Assembly: GCA_016217675.1 (NCBI GenBank)
Contig: JACRHC010000049.1
Location: 1-40,742, forward strand
Reading direction: 5' to 3'
From: Nitrospirota bacterium
Lineage (GTDB): Bacteria > Nitrospirota > Thermodesulfovibrionia > Thermodesulfovibrionales > UBA6898
DNA length: 40,742 nucleotides
Positions 24,566 to 34,750 of this stretch are shown in pieces. Both the position numbers and the translations under genes were made by a program. Position 1 is the stretch's first letter. Every line of letters starts with the position of its first letter. The notes beneath the pieces were generated by a model, which was given only the letters and a program-made list of their open reading frames with translations, had not been told where the DNA came from and searched no databases.

Positions 24566-25702
24566 ATGAAGAGAGTTATTTTCAGTATCTGGTTTACCTT
24601 GGTGGCTGTATTTGCAATCGCATTCAGCAGTTTTGCAGAGGAGGCAAAGCCTGCTGGTCTGAATGCAGATGAGATCAAGAAGGCCCTGGGCCTCAGTATC
24701 TATCTGCAGGGTGCATACACGTATAACTTCAGCAACCCTGATTCAGGCGAGAACAGGCTCCGCGTCTTTGATCATGATGCAAACAGCTTCATGCTTGACC
24801 TTGCACAGGTCGTTTTTGTCAAGGACGCGCCGATGAACGGCGTAGGCTATAAGGTTAAACTTTCAGCAGGCGAGACCGCAAAATGGATCCATTCGCGCGG
24901 ATTAGGGATCAATGACGGCGATGACCCATCAAAAAGTGACGCCTTTGATCTGACCGAGGCCTATATCGACTATCTTGCGCCTGTTGGCAAGGGACTCAAG
25001 CTCCGCTTCGGAAAGTATGTGACCTATTTTGGCGCAGAGGTGATCGAGGCAAAGGACAATCCGAACTATTCCCGCTCACTGCTGTTCAACTATGCGATAC
25101 CCTTTACCCATACCGGTCTGATGGCAAGCTATAGCTTTACTGATCAGCTGAGTGCAAACCTTCATATCGTCAATGGCTGGGACAATACCAGCGACAATAA
25201 CAAGGGCAAGACCGTGGGATTAAGCGTCGGCTATGCACCGATGGAGCAGCTCTCGATGTATTTCAATACCTGCTATGGTCCTGAGCAGCTTGACAACAAC
25301 TCCAACAACAGGTTCCTCTTTGACTGGGTAGCCACGATCAAGCCGATGAAGAATCTCAGCCTGGTCCTGAATGTTGACTATGCAAAAGAGGAGATGGGCA
25401 GCCACGTTGAAGATGTGAAGTGGTATGGTTATGCGGCGATAGCAAAGTATGACTTCAATGACAGATACAGCATTGCGGTCAGGGGTGAGTATTTCAATGA
25501 CCATGACGGCGTAAGGACCGGCATAAAGCAGTCTATGAAGGAAGTGACGATCACGCCAGAGATCAGGCTTGCAAACGGCATTATTCTCCGGCCTGAATAC
25601 AGGCATGACTGGGCAGAAGAAAATACCTTTGACGGCCATCATGACATTATGAACAAGAAGAGTCAGGATACGATCGCCTTTGCGGTCATGTATTCCTGGT
25701 AG
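24566..25702 (+). CDS. Outer-membrane beta-barrel protein (porin-like)
   Basis: 378 residues from the ATG at 24566, which follows GGAGGAGAAG; an ATG at 24551 would put the ribosome site inside the gene. A signal peptide (MKRVIFSIWFTLVAVFAIAF...SSFAEE) is followed by alternating beta-strand sequence such as LKLRFGKYVTYFGAEV and FNDRYSIAVRGEYF, and the C-terminal aromatic residue (VMYSW) typical of barrels inserted by the BAM complex. It resembles the BBP2-like outer-membrane family. Its location between the NifA-like HTH and amt suggests it lets ammonium or another nitrogen source through the outer membrane; that is inference. Confidence 0.82.
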   Translation: MKRVIFSIWFTLVAVFAIAFSSFAEEAKPAGLNADEIKKALGLSIYLQGAYTYNFSNPDSGENRLRVFDHDANSFMLDLAQVVFVKDAPMNGVGYKVKLSAGETAKWIHSRGLGINDGDDPSKSDAFDLTEAYIDYLAPVGKGLKLRFGKYVTYFGAEVIEAKDNPNYSRSLLFNYAIPFTHTGLMASYSFTDQLSANLHIVNGWDNTSDNNKGKTVGLSVGYAPMEQLSMYFNTCYGPEQLDNNSNNRFLFDWVATIKPMKNLSLVLNVDYAKEEMGSHVEDVKWYGYAAIAKYDFNDRYSIAVRGEYFNDHDGVRTGIKQSMKEVTITPEIRLANGIILRPEYRHDWAEENTFDGHHDIMNKKSQDTIAFAVMYSW

Positions 25703-25725
25703 TCTGAAAGTAAAAGGAGATCATC

Positions 25726-27739
<2,014 letters not shown>

Positions 27740-27773
27740 AAAAACGCACTGTCAACAAATAGTGCCTGTACCT

Positions 27774-27800
27774 GGCCCCGCTCTGCGGGGCCTTTATTTT
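27774..27800 (+). terminator. Rho-independent terminator after the first glnK
   Basis: GGCCCCGC-TCT-GCGGGGCC, a perfect 8-bp GC stem with a 3-base loop, followed by TTTATTTTT. It separates the first amt-glnK operon from the second. The rest of the 27740-28095 gap holds the operator and promoter listed next and a leader of about 130 bases. Confidence 0.88.
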
Positions 27801-27864
27801 TGCCGCGGAGGGGCGGTGCGTTTCCCTGCCACTGAATCGGATCTCTTTCATCATTGTATTTATG

Positions 27865-27894
27865 ACAACTTTGTAGCAGATTACAATATTGTAA
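27865..27894. promoter_or_regulatory. Paired operator upstream of the second amt
   Basis: ACAACTTTGTAG at 27865 and ACAATATTGTAA at 27883, 18 bp apart, as at 24192. The pair ends 45 bp before the promoter at 27940. Confidence 0.68.
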
Positions 27895-27939
27895 TCATGA
27901 CATTTAGGAAATAACATGTCTTTTCAGGCAGTTATGTGT

Positions 27940-27955
27940 TGGCATGGTTCTCGCA
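27940..27955 (+). promoter_or_regulatory. Sigma-54-like promoter of the second amt
   Basis: TGGCATGGTTCTCGCA, with GG-N10-GC spacing and a TCGC instead of TTGC at -12. It shares TGGCAT-N2-TT-N-T-N-GC with the promoters at 24265 and 30032. The predicted start is near 27966. Confidence 0.65.
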
Positions 27956-28095
27956 TTACTCTATATGCGATGGCAATAAGAGATGCCGTCAAGAAAGAAA
28001 GAGGAGGGTCCGGCATTATGAGGGATATACAACAAGGCGTACGCTTGAGGGTAGAGGCAGATAACGCATCTGAAAAAATATCAGGGAGGTTTATC

Positions 28096-29469
28096 ATGGA
28101 AAGGTTTATCAGTATTACCGTCTTACTTGGTTTTATGATGTTTGCGGGCTTGGCATTTGCTGAAGAAGTAAAGCCCGTAGAAGCTCCGGCGGCTATTACA
28201 TTACCGGCTCCGGCTGCAGAAACCCCTGCGGCAGCGGCAGTGCCTGCTCCGCCAAAGATCGACACAGGCGATACCGCATGGATGATCGTGGCAACGGCTT
28301 TGGTCATGTTGATGACGATTCCGGGGCTGGCGCTCTTCTATGGCGGTCTCGCAAAGAGGAAAGATTCCCTTAATACGATGGCGATGTCTTTTGTGACCTT
28401 CTGCATTGTGAGCGTGCTCTGGGTGATCTTCGGCTTCAGTTTCTCCTTTAACGGAGACATGGCCGGATTCATTGGCGATGGTGCAAAGGCACTGTTAAAT
28501 GGTATCGGCCCCAACAGTATCAATGATCTGGCCAAGACCATACCTGAGTATATCTTCATTGTGTACCAGCTGACCTTTGCCGCAATCACGGTCGCGCTGG
28601 CAAGTGGTGCATATATCGAGAGGATGAAGTTCTCTGCCTGGATCGTCTTCACCATTCTGTGGTTTGTGGTGGCCTATATCCCTGTTGCTCACTGGGTATG
28701 GGGCGGCGGATTCCTGGCAAAGATGGGGGCCCTTGACTTTGCAGGCGGAACAGTCGTGCATATCAATGCCGGAGCAGCAGCTCTCGTAGGAGCGCTCATC
28801 CTCGGCAAGAGGAAGGAAAAGTCCCTGCTTCCCGGCAATCTGACGCTCGTTGTTACCGGTGCAGGCCTTCTCTGGTTCGGCTGGTTCGGTTTCAATGCCG
28901 GATCTGCCCTTGCTGCTAACGGCCTGGCAGGTGCAGCTTTTATCAACACAAACACCGCAGCAGCAGTAGCAGCCCTGTCCTGGATGGTGGTGGAATGGAT
29001 GCACTCGAAAAAGGCGACGGTGCTCGGATTGGCATCAGGTGCAGTGGGCGGCCTGGTTGCGATCACCCCTGCAGCAGGTTTTGTGAACATAAGCGGAGCA
29101 ATCTGTATCGGCCTTGCAGCAGGAATCATCCCATTCTTTGCTGTGGCGTTCCTTAAGCCGAGGCTTGGTTATGACGACACACTCGACGCCTTTGGCATCC
29201 ATGGGGTTGGCGGGACTATCGGCGCTGTGCTGACCGGTGTCTTTGCAGACCCCTCGATCAACGAGCTCGGAAAGGGGCTGCTCTACGGCAATCCTGGTCA
29301 GCTCTGGACGCAGATCATAGCTTCGGTGATAACCTTTGTCTATAGTGCGGTTGTGACAGCGATCATCTTCCTGCTCATCAAATACACGGTCGGCCTGCGC
29401 GTTGATGAGGAGGAAGAATTCATAGGCCTTGATGAAAGCCAGCACGGCGAGAAGGCATACAATCTGTGA
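28096..29469 (+). CDS. amt: Ammonium transporter Amt (second copy)
   Basis: 457 residues from the ATG after GGGAGG. A signal peptide ([20 protein letters not shown]) and a short Ala/Pro-rich linker precede the Amt core at [20 protein letters not shown]. Pore histidines lie in [13 protein letters not shown] and [10 protein letters not shown], and [11 protein letters not shown] is intact. An in-frame ATG at 28018 with its own AGGAGGG site would add 26 residues in front of the signal peptide, so two starts are possible. The C-terminal cytoplasmic tail ([20 protein letters not shown]) is the conserved GlnK-responsive region. It is followed by its own glnK. Confidence 0.94.
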   Translation: MERFISITVLLGFMMFAGLAFAEEVKPVEAPAAITLPAPAAETPAAAAVPAPPKIDTGDTAWMIVATALVMLMTIPGLALFYGGLAKRKDSLNTMAMSFVTFCIVSVLWVIFGFSFSFNGDMAGFIGDGAKALLNGIGPNSINDLAKTIPEYIFIVYQLTFAAITVALASGAYIERMKFSAWIVFTILWFVVAYIPVAHWVWGGGFLAKMGALDFAGGTVVHINAGAAALVGALILGKRKEKSLLPGNLTLVVTGAGLLWFGWFGFNAGSALAANGLAGAAFINTNTAAAVAALSWMVVEWMHSKKATVLGLASGAVGGLVAITPAAGFVNISGAICIGLAAGIIPFFAVAFLKPRLGYDDTLDAFGIHGVGGTIGAVLTGVFADPSINELGKGLLYGNPGQLWTQIIASVITFVYSAVVTAIIFLLIKYTVGLRVDEEEEFIGLDESQHGEKAYNL

Positions 29470-29491
29470 GACCGTAATGCGTGATGAGTAA

Positions 29492-29872
<381 letters not shown>

Positions 29873-29879
29873 TTTAGCG

Positions 29880-29908
29880 ACAAATATGTAATTGATACAA
29901 AACTGTAG
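29880..29908. promoter_or_regulatory. Paired operator downstream of the second glnK
   Basis: ACAAATATGTA at 29880 and ACAAAACTGTAG at 29897, 17 bp apart. These are weaker matches to CTACAA-N2-TTGTAG; the best single site of the region follows at 29964. Confidence 0.5.
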
Positions 29909-29951
29909 TATCAGCATAACAGCTTGATTAACAAAAGAATTGCTGCGATTA

Positions 29952-29990
29952 CCCTGAAACTTGCTACAAAATTGTAGGAAGTTTCAGGGT
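29952..29990 (+). terminator. Hairpin terminator with an operator in its loop
   Basis: CCCTGAAACTT at 29952-29962 pairs perfectly with AAGTTTCAGGG at 29979-29989 and is followed by TCTTTTTCCCTTTTT. The loop contains CTACAAAATTGTAG (29964-29977), itself able to extend the stem. The element should terminate the glnK transcript and carries the best operator copy, 54 bp before the promoter at 30032. Confidence 0.7.
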
Positions 29991-30031
29991 CTTTTTCCCT
30001 TTTTCCCCTTTAAAACCGAAGAAATCCGTTC

Positions 30032-30046
30032 TGGCATACTTTTCGC
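30032..30046 (+). promoter_or_regulatory. Sigma-54-like promoter of the third amt
   Basis: TGGCATACTTTTCGC with GG-N10-GC spacing; the -12 half reads TCGC. The predicted start is near 30058, 33 bases before the TTG start of the gene. Confidence 0.65.
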
Positions 30047-30090
30047 CTCCCGCTCATCGATACGATTATATTTCGCATAGGGAGGTTTTC

Positions 30091-31395
30091 TTGAAAAAAC
30101 AATCAGTTATACGCAGTTTAATGATGGCGCTCCTTCTCTTGCCAGCAGCTGCCTTTGCAGAGGGCGGCAGTAAGGTTGATTCTGGTGATACTGCGTTTGT
30201 CCTTCTTTCCGCAGCGCTGGTGATGCTTATGACCCCGGGTCTTGCCATGTTTTATGGCGGCATGGTGAGGAAGAAAAATGTGCTCGGCACGCTGATGCAC
30301 AGTTTTGTGGCTATTGCCCTGGTGAGCGTGCAGTGGATACTGGTCGGGTACAGCCTCTCCTTTGGCCCTGACATCAATGGCCTTATCGGCAGTCTTGACT
30401 GGATAGGCCTCAGAGGTGTCGGTGTTGAACCTAATCCTGATTATGCAGCGACCATACCGCATCTGGCCTTTATGATCTATCAGGCAATGTTTGCAGTTAT
30501 CACTCCTGCTCTGATCGCCGGCGCATTTGCCGAGAGGATGAAGTTCTCGGCATTCCTGATCTTCACCCTCCTCTGGTCAACCCTGGTCTATGATCCTGTC
30601 GCACATTGGGTATGGGGAACAGGCGGATGGCTCAGAAACCTCGGCGCGCTTGATTTCGCAGGCGGTATTGTCGTGCATATCACCTCAGGCATATCAGCAC
30701 TTGCTGCTGCGCTTCTGATCGGGAAAAGACGGGGCTATCTGCGGGAAGCCATGCCGCCGCATAACCTTCCTATGACTGTGTTAGGCGCCGGCCTTCTTTG
30801 GTTCGGCTGGTTCGGCTTTAATGCCGGCAGTGCATTGTCTGCAGGCGGCCTCAGCACCATGGCCTTTGTAGTAACGCATATCGCGGCAGTAACGGCTACG
30901 CTGGTATGGGTAGTCATCGAATGGCTGCACAGGGGCAAGCCTACCATGTTCGGAGCTGCAACGGGCTCGATCGCCGGTCTTGCGACCATCACCCCTGCAT
31001 CAGGTTTTGTGGGGCCCATGGGTGCTCTTGTAATCGGCGCTGCTGCAGGCTCGATATGCTATCTTTCACTTTTTCTGAAACCGAAACTCAAGTTCGATGA
31101 CTCGCTCGATGCCTTTGGCGTACATGGCGTTGGCGGCATACTCGGCACGATTGGTGCGGGTCTCTTTGCCCAGAAGGCGATCAATGCCGCAGGCGCTGAC
31201 GGACTCTTTTTCGGCAACCCTCATCAGCTTATGGTCCAGCTTATGGCGATAGCGGTGGTTGCGGTCTTTTCCTTTGTGGTCAGCCTGGTCATTCTCAAGG
31301 GGATAGACTGGACTATCGGGCTGAGGCTGTCTGATGAAGAGGAGCTGATGGGCCTTGACCTCAGCCAGCACGAGGAGAACGGTTATCAGCTGTAG
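30091..31395 (+). CDS. amt: Ammonium transporter Amt (third copy)
   Basis: 434 residues from a TTG start that follows GGGAGG; no ATG fits better. The signal peptide is SVIRSLMMALLLLPAAAFAEG. The Amt core shows DTAFVLLSAALVMLMTPGLA, pore histidines in DFAGGIVVHITSG and [21 protein letters not shown], and the tail DEEELMGLDLSQHEENGYQL. It has no adjacent glnK of its own, unlike the two preceding copies. It ends the nitrogen block and is followed by a strong terminator. Confidence 0.94.
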   Translation: MKKQSVIRSLMMALLLLPAAAFAEGGSKVDSGDTAFVLLSAALVMLMTPGLAMFYGGMVRKKNVLGTLMHSFVAIALVSVQWILVGYSLSFGPDINGLIGSLDWIGLRGVGVEPNPDYAATIPHLAFMIYQAMFAVITPALIAGAFAERMKFSAFLIFTLLWSTLVYDPVAHWVWGTGGWLRNLGALDFAGGIVVHITSGISALAAALLIGKRRGYLREAMPPHNLPMTVLGAGLLWFGWFGFNAGSALSAGGLSTMAFVVTHIAAVTATLVWVVIEWLHRGKPTMFGAATGSIAGLATITPASGFVGPMGALVIGAAAGSICYLSLFLKPKLKFDDSLDAFGVHGVGGILGTIGAGLFAQKAINAAGADGLFFGNPHQLMVQLMAIAVVAVFSFVVSLVILKGIDWTIGLRLSDEEELMGLDLSQHEENGYQL

Positions 31396-31461
31396 AGGCC
31401 GTGAAAATGTGAAGGGTAAGGGTGAACAACTGACAGAACGGAGTAAATAGGGACAAAAAAA

Positions 31462-31489
31462 GGGGCAGGTGATCTGCCCCTTTTTTTTT
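31462..31489 (+). terminator. Rho-independent terminator after the third amt
   Basis: GGGGCAG-GTGAT-CTGCCCC followed by nine T residues, with an A tract on the left, so it may work in both directions. The remaining gap to 31696 holds the promoter listed next and nothing else I can name. Confidence 0.92.
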
Positions 31490-31586
31490 GTCTGCGAGAT
31501 CAAGGTTCAGTAATGTCTGCAGCCGGGCTATTTTTTATGTCGCTCATCCAATCCAGATTCCGGCTTGACCGTAAGCGGTTTTTTGT

Positions 31587-31615
31587 TTGACAAACGGTCT
31601 CTATTGTCCTATATT
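31587..31615 (+). promoter_or_regulatory. Sigma-70-type promoter of the AOR gene
   Basis: TTGACA at 31587 and TATATT at 31610 with a 17-bp spacer, close to the housekeeping consensus and unlike the sigma-54 promoters of the nitrogen genes. The leader to the start codon is about 75 bases. Confidence 0.7.
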
Positions 31616-31696
31616 TTGATTATACAAGTGCGTAAATCACCAGCCCCATGCAGTAATAACCTCAACAATTGAACCGGTAACGAAAAGGAGGCAGTT

Positions 31697-33433
31697 ATGG
31701 ATAAGATCCTGAGAATCGATGTGGGAGCGAAAGGCGGTCCTAAGGCAACAGCAGTCCCGGTTGGCGACTATGCCGGTCTTGGCGGCAGGGCGATGACCTC
31801 GGCGATCATTTCAAAGGAAGTTCCCCCGTTATGTCATCCCCTGGGAGCAGACAATAAGCTGGTCATAGCCCCCGGCCTCCTGAGCGGCACAGCGAGCGCC
31901 ATGTCAGGAAGGATCTCTGTCGGCTGCAAGAGCCCTCTTACCGGCGGCATTAAGGAGGCGAACTCCGGAGGGCAGGCGTCACAGGTCCTGGCAAGGCTCG
32001 GGTACAGCGCGATCGTGCTTGAAGGGAAGCCGAAGAGCGATGATCTGTACAAGGTCTTCGTCAACAAGGACGGGGTCAGGATCTCGGCCGACAACAGCCT
32101 CAGGATGCTCACGAACTACGATCTTGTTGCGAAGATGAAGGCAGAATACGGCGAGAAGATGTGCTGCATCTCGATCGGGCCTGCCGGCGAGATGAAGATG
32201 GGCGCAGCGACTGTTGCGTTTACCGATATGGAATTGCGGCCGACCCGTCATGCCGGCCGCGGAGGCGTTGGCGCTGTTATGGGCGCCAAGAACATCAAGG
32301 TCATTGTGCTTGACGATACAGGTATGGCGATGCGGCCGCCGAAGGACCCCGAGAAGTTCAAGGATGCGAACAAGCGGTTCGTCGATGGCCTTAAGAAACA
32401 CCCGGTCACCGGACAGGGCCTTCCTGCGTATGGCACGAACGTGCTTACGAACATCCTGAACGAGGTTGGCGGGTACCCGACATACAATTTTAAACAGGGC
32501 CGCTTTGACGGAGCTGCCGCTATCAGCGGCGAGACCCTGGCAGAGACCGAAAAGAAGCGCGGGGCGAACCCGACGCACGGCTGCCACCGCGGCTGTGTTA
32601 TTCAGTGTTCGGGAACCTATAATGACAAGGACGGTCATTTTCTGACCAAGCAGCCGGAATATGAGACGGTCTGGGCCCACGGCGGCAACTGCGGCATTAG
32701 CGACATGGACAAGATCGCCATGATGGATTTCCTCGATGACAACTACGGCATTGATACAATCGAGATGGGCGCAACCATTGCTGTTGCGATGGAAGCAGGA
32801 CTTGCGAAGTTCGGCGATGCTGACGCTGCGATCAGTTTCATTCACGAGGTCGGCAAGGGAACAGACCTCGGCAGGATACTCGGCAACGGAGCTGCCCTGA
32901 CCGGCAAGGCCTTTGGCGTAGAGCGTGTGCCGGTGGTCAAGGGCCAGGCCATGCCGGCGTACGATCCCCGTGCAGTGCAGGGCATCGGCGTCACGTATGC
33001 CACGAGCCCCATGGGCGCGGACCACACTGCAGGGTACGCTGTTACGGCAAACGTCCTGAAGGTCGGCGGGGACGTGAATGCACTCAAGCCTGAAGGCCAG
33101 GTCGAGCTCTCGCGGAACCTCCAGATCGCGACAGCGGCGATCGATTCCACAGGCATGTGTCTTTTCATTGCCTTTGCGGTGCTCGATCAGCCCGATACCT
33201 TCCAGGCACTGCTCGATCTGCTCAATGCCTTCTACGGTTTGAACCTGACCGGAGACGGCGTTACCGATCTGGGCAAAATGGTACTCAAGATGGAAAGAGA
33301 CTTTAACAAGGCCGCGGGCTTCACCCCGCAGCACGATCGGCTACCGAGCTACTTCAAAACAGAGAAATTCGCGCCGCATAATGTTACCTTCGAAGTCAAG
33401 GATGAGGACCTGGACAAAGTCTTTAACTGGTAA
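31697..33433 (+). CDS. Aldehyde:ferredoxin oxidoreductase (tungsten/molybdenum pterin enzyme)
   Basis: 578 residues, the length of AOR-family enzymes (about 600). Features are the N-terminal GGRAMTSAIISKEVPPL, the pterin-binding GRISVGCKSPLTGGIKEANSGG and the GRGGVGAVMGAKNIK loop. The [4Fe-4S] ligands are in HGCHRGCVIQCSG near residues 293-304, and a further Cys is in STGMCLFIAF. The enzyme oxidises aldehydes to acids with ferredoxin, or runs in reverse. No signal peptide, so cytoplasmic. AAAGGAGG precedes the ATG. A MoaD-like and a radical SAM gene downstream suggest a dedicated maturation set. The exact substrate is not visible. Confidence 0.92.
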   Translation: MDKILRIDVGAKGGPKATAVPVGDYAGLGGRAMTSAIISKEVPPLCHPLGADNKLVIAPGLLSGTASAMSGRISVGCKSPLTGGIKEANSGGQASQVLARLGYSAIVLEGKPKSDDLYKVFVNKDGVRISADNSLRMLTNYDLVAKMKAEYGEKMCCISIGPAGEMKMGAATVAFTDMELRPTRHAGRGGVGAVMGAKNIKVIVLDDTGMAMRPPKDPEKFKDANKRFVDGLKKHPVTGQGLPAYGTNVLTNILNEVGGYPTYNFKQGRFDGAAAISGETLAETEKKRGANPTHGCHRGCVIQCSGTYNDKDGHFLTKQPEYETVWAHGGNCGISDMDKIAMMDFLDDNYGIDTIEMGATIAVAMEAGLAKFGDADAAISFIHEVGKGTDLGRILGNGAALTGKAFGVERVPVVKGQAMPAYDPRAVQGIGVTYATSPMGADHTAGYAVTANVLKVGGDVNALKPEGQVELSRNLQIATAAIDSTGMCLFIAFAVLDQPDTFQALLDLLNAFYGLNLTGDGVTDLGKMVLKMERDFNKAAGFTPQHDRLPSYFKTEKFAPHNVTFEVKDEDLDKVFNW

Positions 33434-33600
33434 GCTGGACTTGTATTTCAGGGAAGGAGAGGCTTAAGGCTCTTCTTCTTTTTTTCTGACAGGGAATGGA
33501 TGAACACCGAAAGTCCTTTCAAAGGAGCATGGCGTGAGGCAAATAAGGGACACAGAAAATGTAACCATACCGCTTAATTCTGTTATGGATATCCCTATAT

Positions 33601-33696
33601 TTCCCTCCCCCTTGAGGGGGGAGGGCGAGGGTGGGGGTGTTCAGCAATGTAGGGTTCACCCTCCCCTTAATCCCCTCCCCTCAAGGGAGGGGGTCA
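33601..33696. repeat. R1 repeat pair downstream of the AOR gene
   Basis: Two hairpins: CCTCCCCCTTGAGGGGGGAG and CCCCTCCCCTCAAGGGAGGGG, flanked by GGGTGGGGG and CACCCTCCCC so that the whole can also fold as one large inverted repeat. It is the main content of the 332 bp gap 33434-33765; a poor AT-rich hairpin near 33465-33490 may be the AOR terminator. Confidence 0.75.
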
Positions 33697-33765
33697 CAAG
33701 TGGTATATTTGTAAATTCCAGGTCCCTAAGTAGTATGGTCCCTATCAGCAATCTGCTTTACTGAG

Positions 33766-34371
33766 ATGCTGGCAATTCCCCATCTTGATTTTATTGTGGC
33801 TAAACCACTCCTCTCTGAATTCTTTCTTCTGCTTCAGCAGGGCGTGCTGATCAGGTGCCGCGTCTCCTGCAGCGTGGCCGCGTTTCTGAGGGAAGAGCTC
33901 AGGGCAGGCGAGGATACCATAGCAAAGATCCAGTCGATATTCCTTGACGGTAAAGCGGTCGATGATATCGAAACAGCTCTAATTAAGGACGGTTCAGTCC
34001 TCGCCCTTTCGGCTGCCATGCCCGGTCTTGTAGGCGCAACGCTCAGAAGAGGTGGTGCATATTCCTCATTTCGGAACGCGATCACCTATCATGAAAAAGC
34101 GGAAACGTGCAGCGTAAAAGAAGGGTATGTGAGAATAAAGATCTTCAATCTTCTTATGGCAGAAATGGGGCCCTGCCTGCTGCAGAGGGGCGTTTCCCTG
34201 AAGGCGGAAGATCTTCTGAGCTTTATGGCCGGCCTGTCTCAGGATTTCTGGAAGGGCTGCAGACGGACAGAGTTTGACAACAAGCCTGTTGATCTCAGAA
34301 TACTGCAGAACAGTCTGACAGCAGGGGACGAGATTCTTCTATCGGTATCTTCAGCTCAGGCAGAAGCCTGA
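33766..34371 (+). CDS. Conserved-looking protein of unknown function beside AOR
   Basis: 201 residues. It opens with a hydrophobic stretch (LLSEFFLLLQQGVLIRCRVSC), then a helical part with AGEDTIAKIQSIFLDGKAVDD, and a Gly-rich MPGLVGATLRRGGAYSSFR segment. Cysteines are dispersed (about five) without a cluster motif. There is no strong ribosome site at the ATG, so the start is uncertain. It converges on the MoaD-like gene with a 9 bp gap. I do not recognise the family; the neighbourhood suggests a role in AOR or cofactor maturation. Confidence 0.65.
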   Translation: MLAIPHLDFIVAKPLLSEFFLLLQQGVLIRCRVSCSVAAFLREELRAGEDTIAKIQSIFLDGKAVDDIETALIKDGSVLALSAAMPGLVGATLRRGGAYSSFRNAITYHEKAETCSVKEGYVRIKIFNLLMAEMGPCLLQRGVSLKAEDLLSFMAGLSQDFWKGCRRTEFDNKPVDLRILQNSLTAGDEILLSVSSAQAEA

Positions 34372-34380
34372 TTTCGGCGG

Positions 34381-34602
34381 CTATCCGCCCGCTATGGGCG
34401 GGAACAATGCCAATTCATCCCCGTCCTTCAGCTGGTGTATTGCAGGTCTGTGTTCCCCGTTGACGATCCTGAGCAGGGCGGTCTTCGGAATATTCAGGGA
34501 GTTTATTGCATCGTCGATCGTAGCATTGTCAGGCAATTCAATGATCTGTTCATCAGGTCCGAACTGGCGCAATGATACGAAAAGTTTGATCTTCACCTGC
34601 AT
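34381..34602 (-). CDS. MoaD/ThiS-family sulfur-carrier protein
   Basis: 73 residues with the ubiquitin-like MoaD fold: MQVKIKLFVSLRQFGPDEQI at the start, DGDELALFPPIAGG at the end. The terminal Gly-Gly is the residue pair that is adenylated and thiocarboxylated for sulfur transfer in pterin cofactor synthesis. It is convergent with the unknown gene and divergent from the radical SAM gene. Given the AOR gene nearby it is probably a dedicated carrier for the tungsten or molybdenum pterin. Confidence 0.88.
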   Translation of the reverse strand: MQVKIKLFVSLRQFGPDEQIIELPDNATIDDAINSLNIPKTALLRIVNGEHRPAIHQLKDGDELALFPPIAGG

Positions 34603-34750
34603 GCCTTATTATAGCAGACGCACCTGCATGATTTGATCTCCCTGAATCTGATCCCCTGATACTGGAATCAGGCATGCAGCCGGAAAGCAGGGCCGGGACG
34701 AACATGATCGGCGTCATAGCAGTTTGTGTTGGTAATGATAAAATATAGTA

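Noticed and set aside
31979..33334. A 451-codon open frame on the minus strand opposite the AOR gene
   Set aside because: It lies wholly within a well-supported gene, has no domain I recognise and no ribosome site, and arises from the codon bias of the AOR gene.
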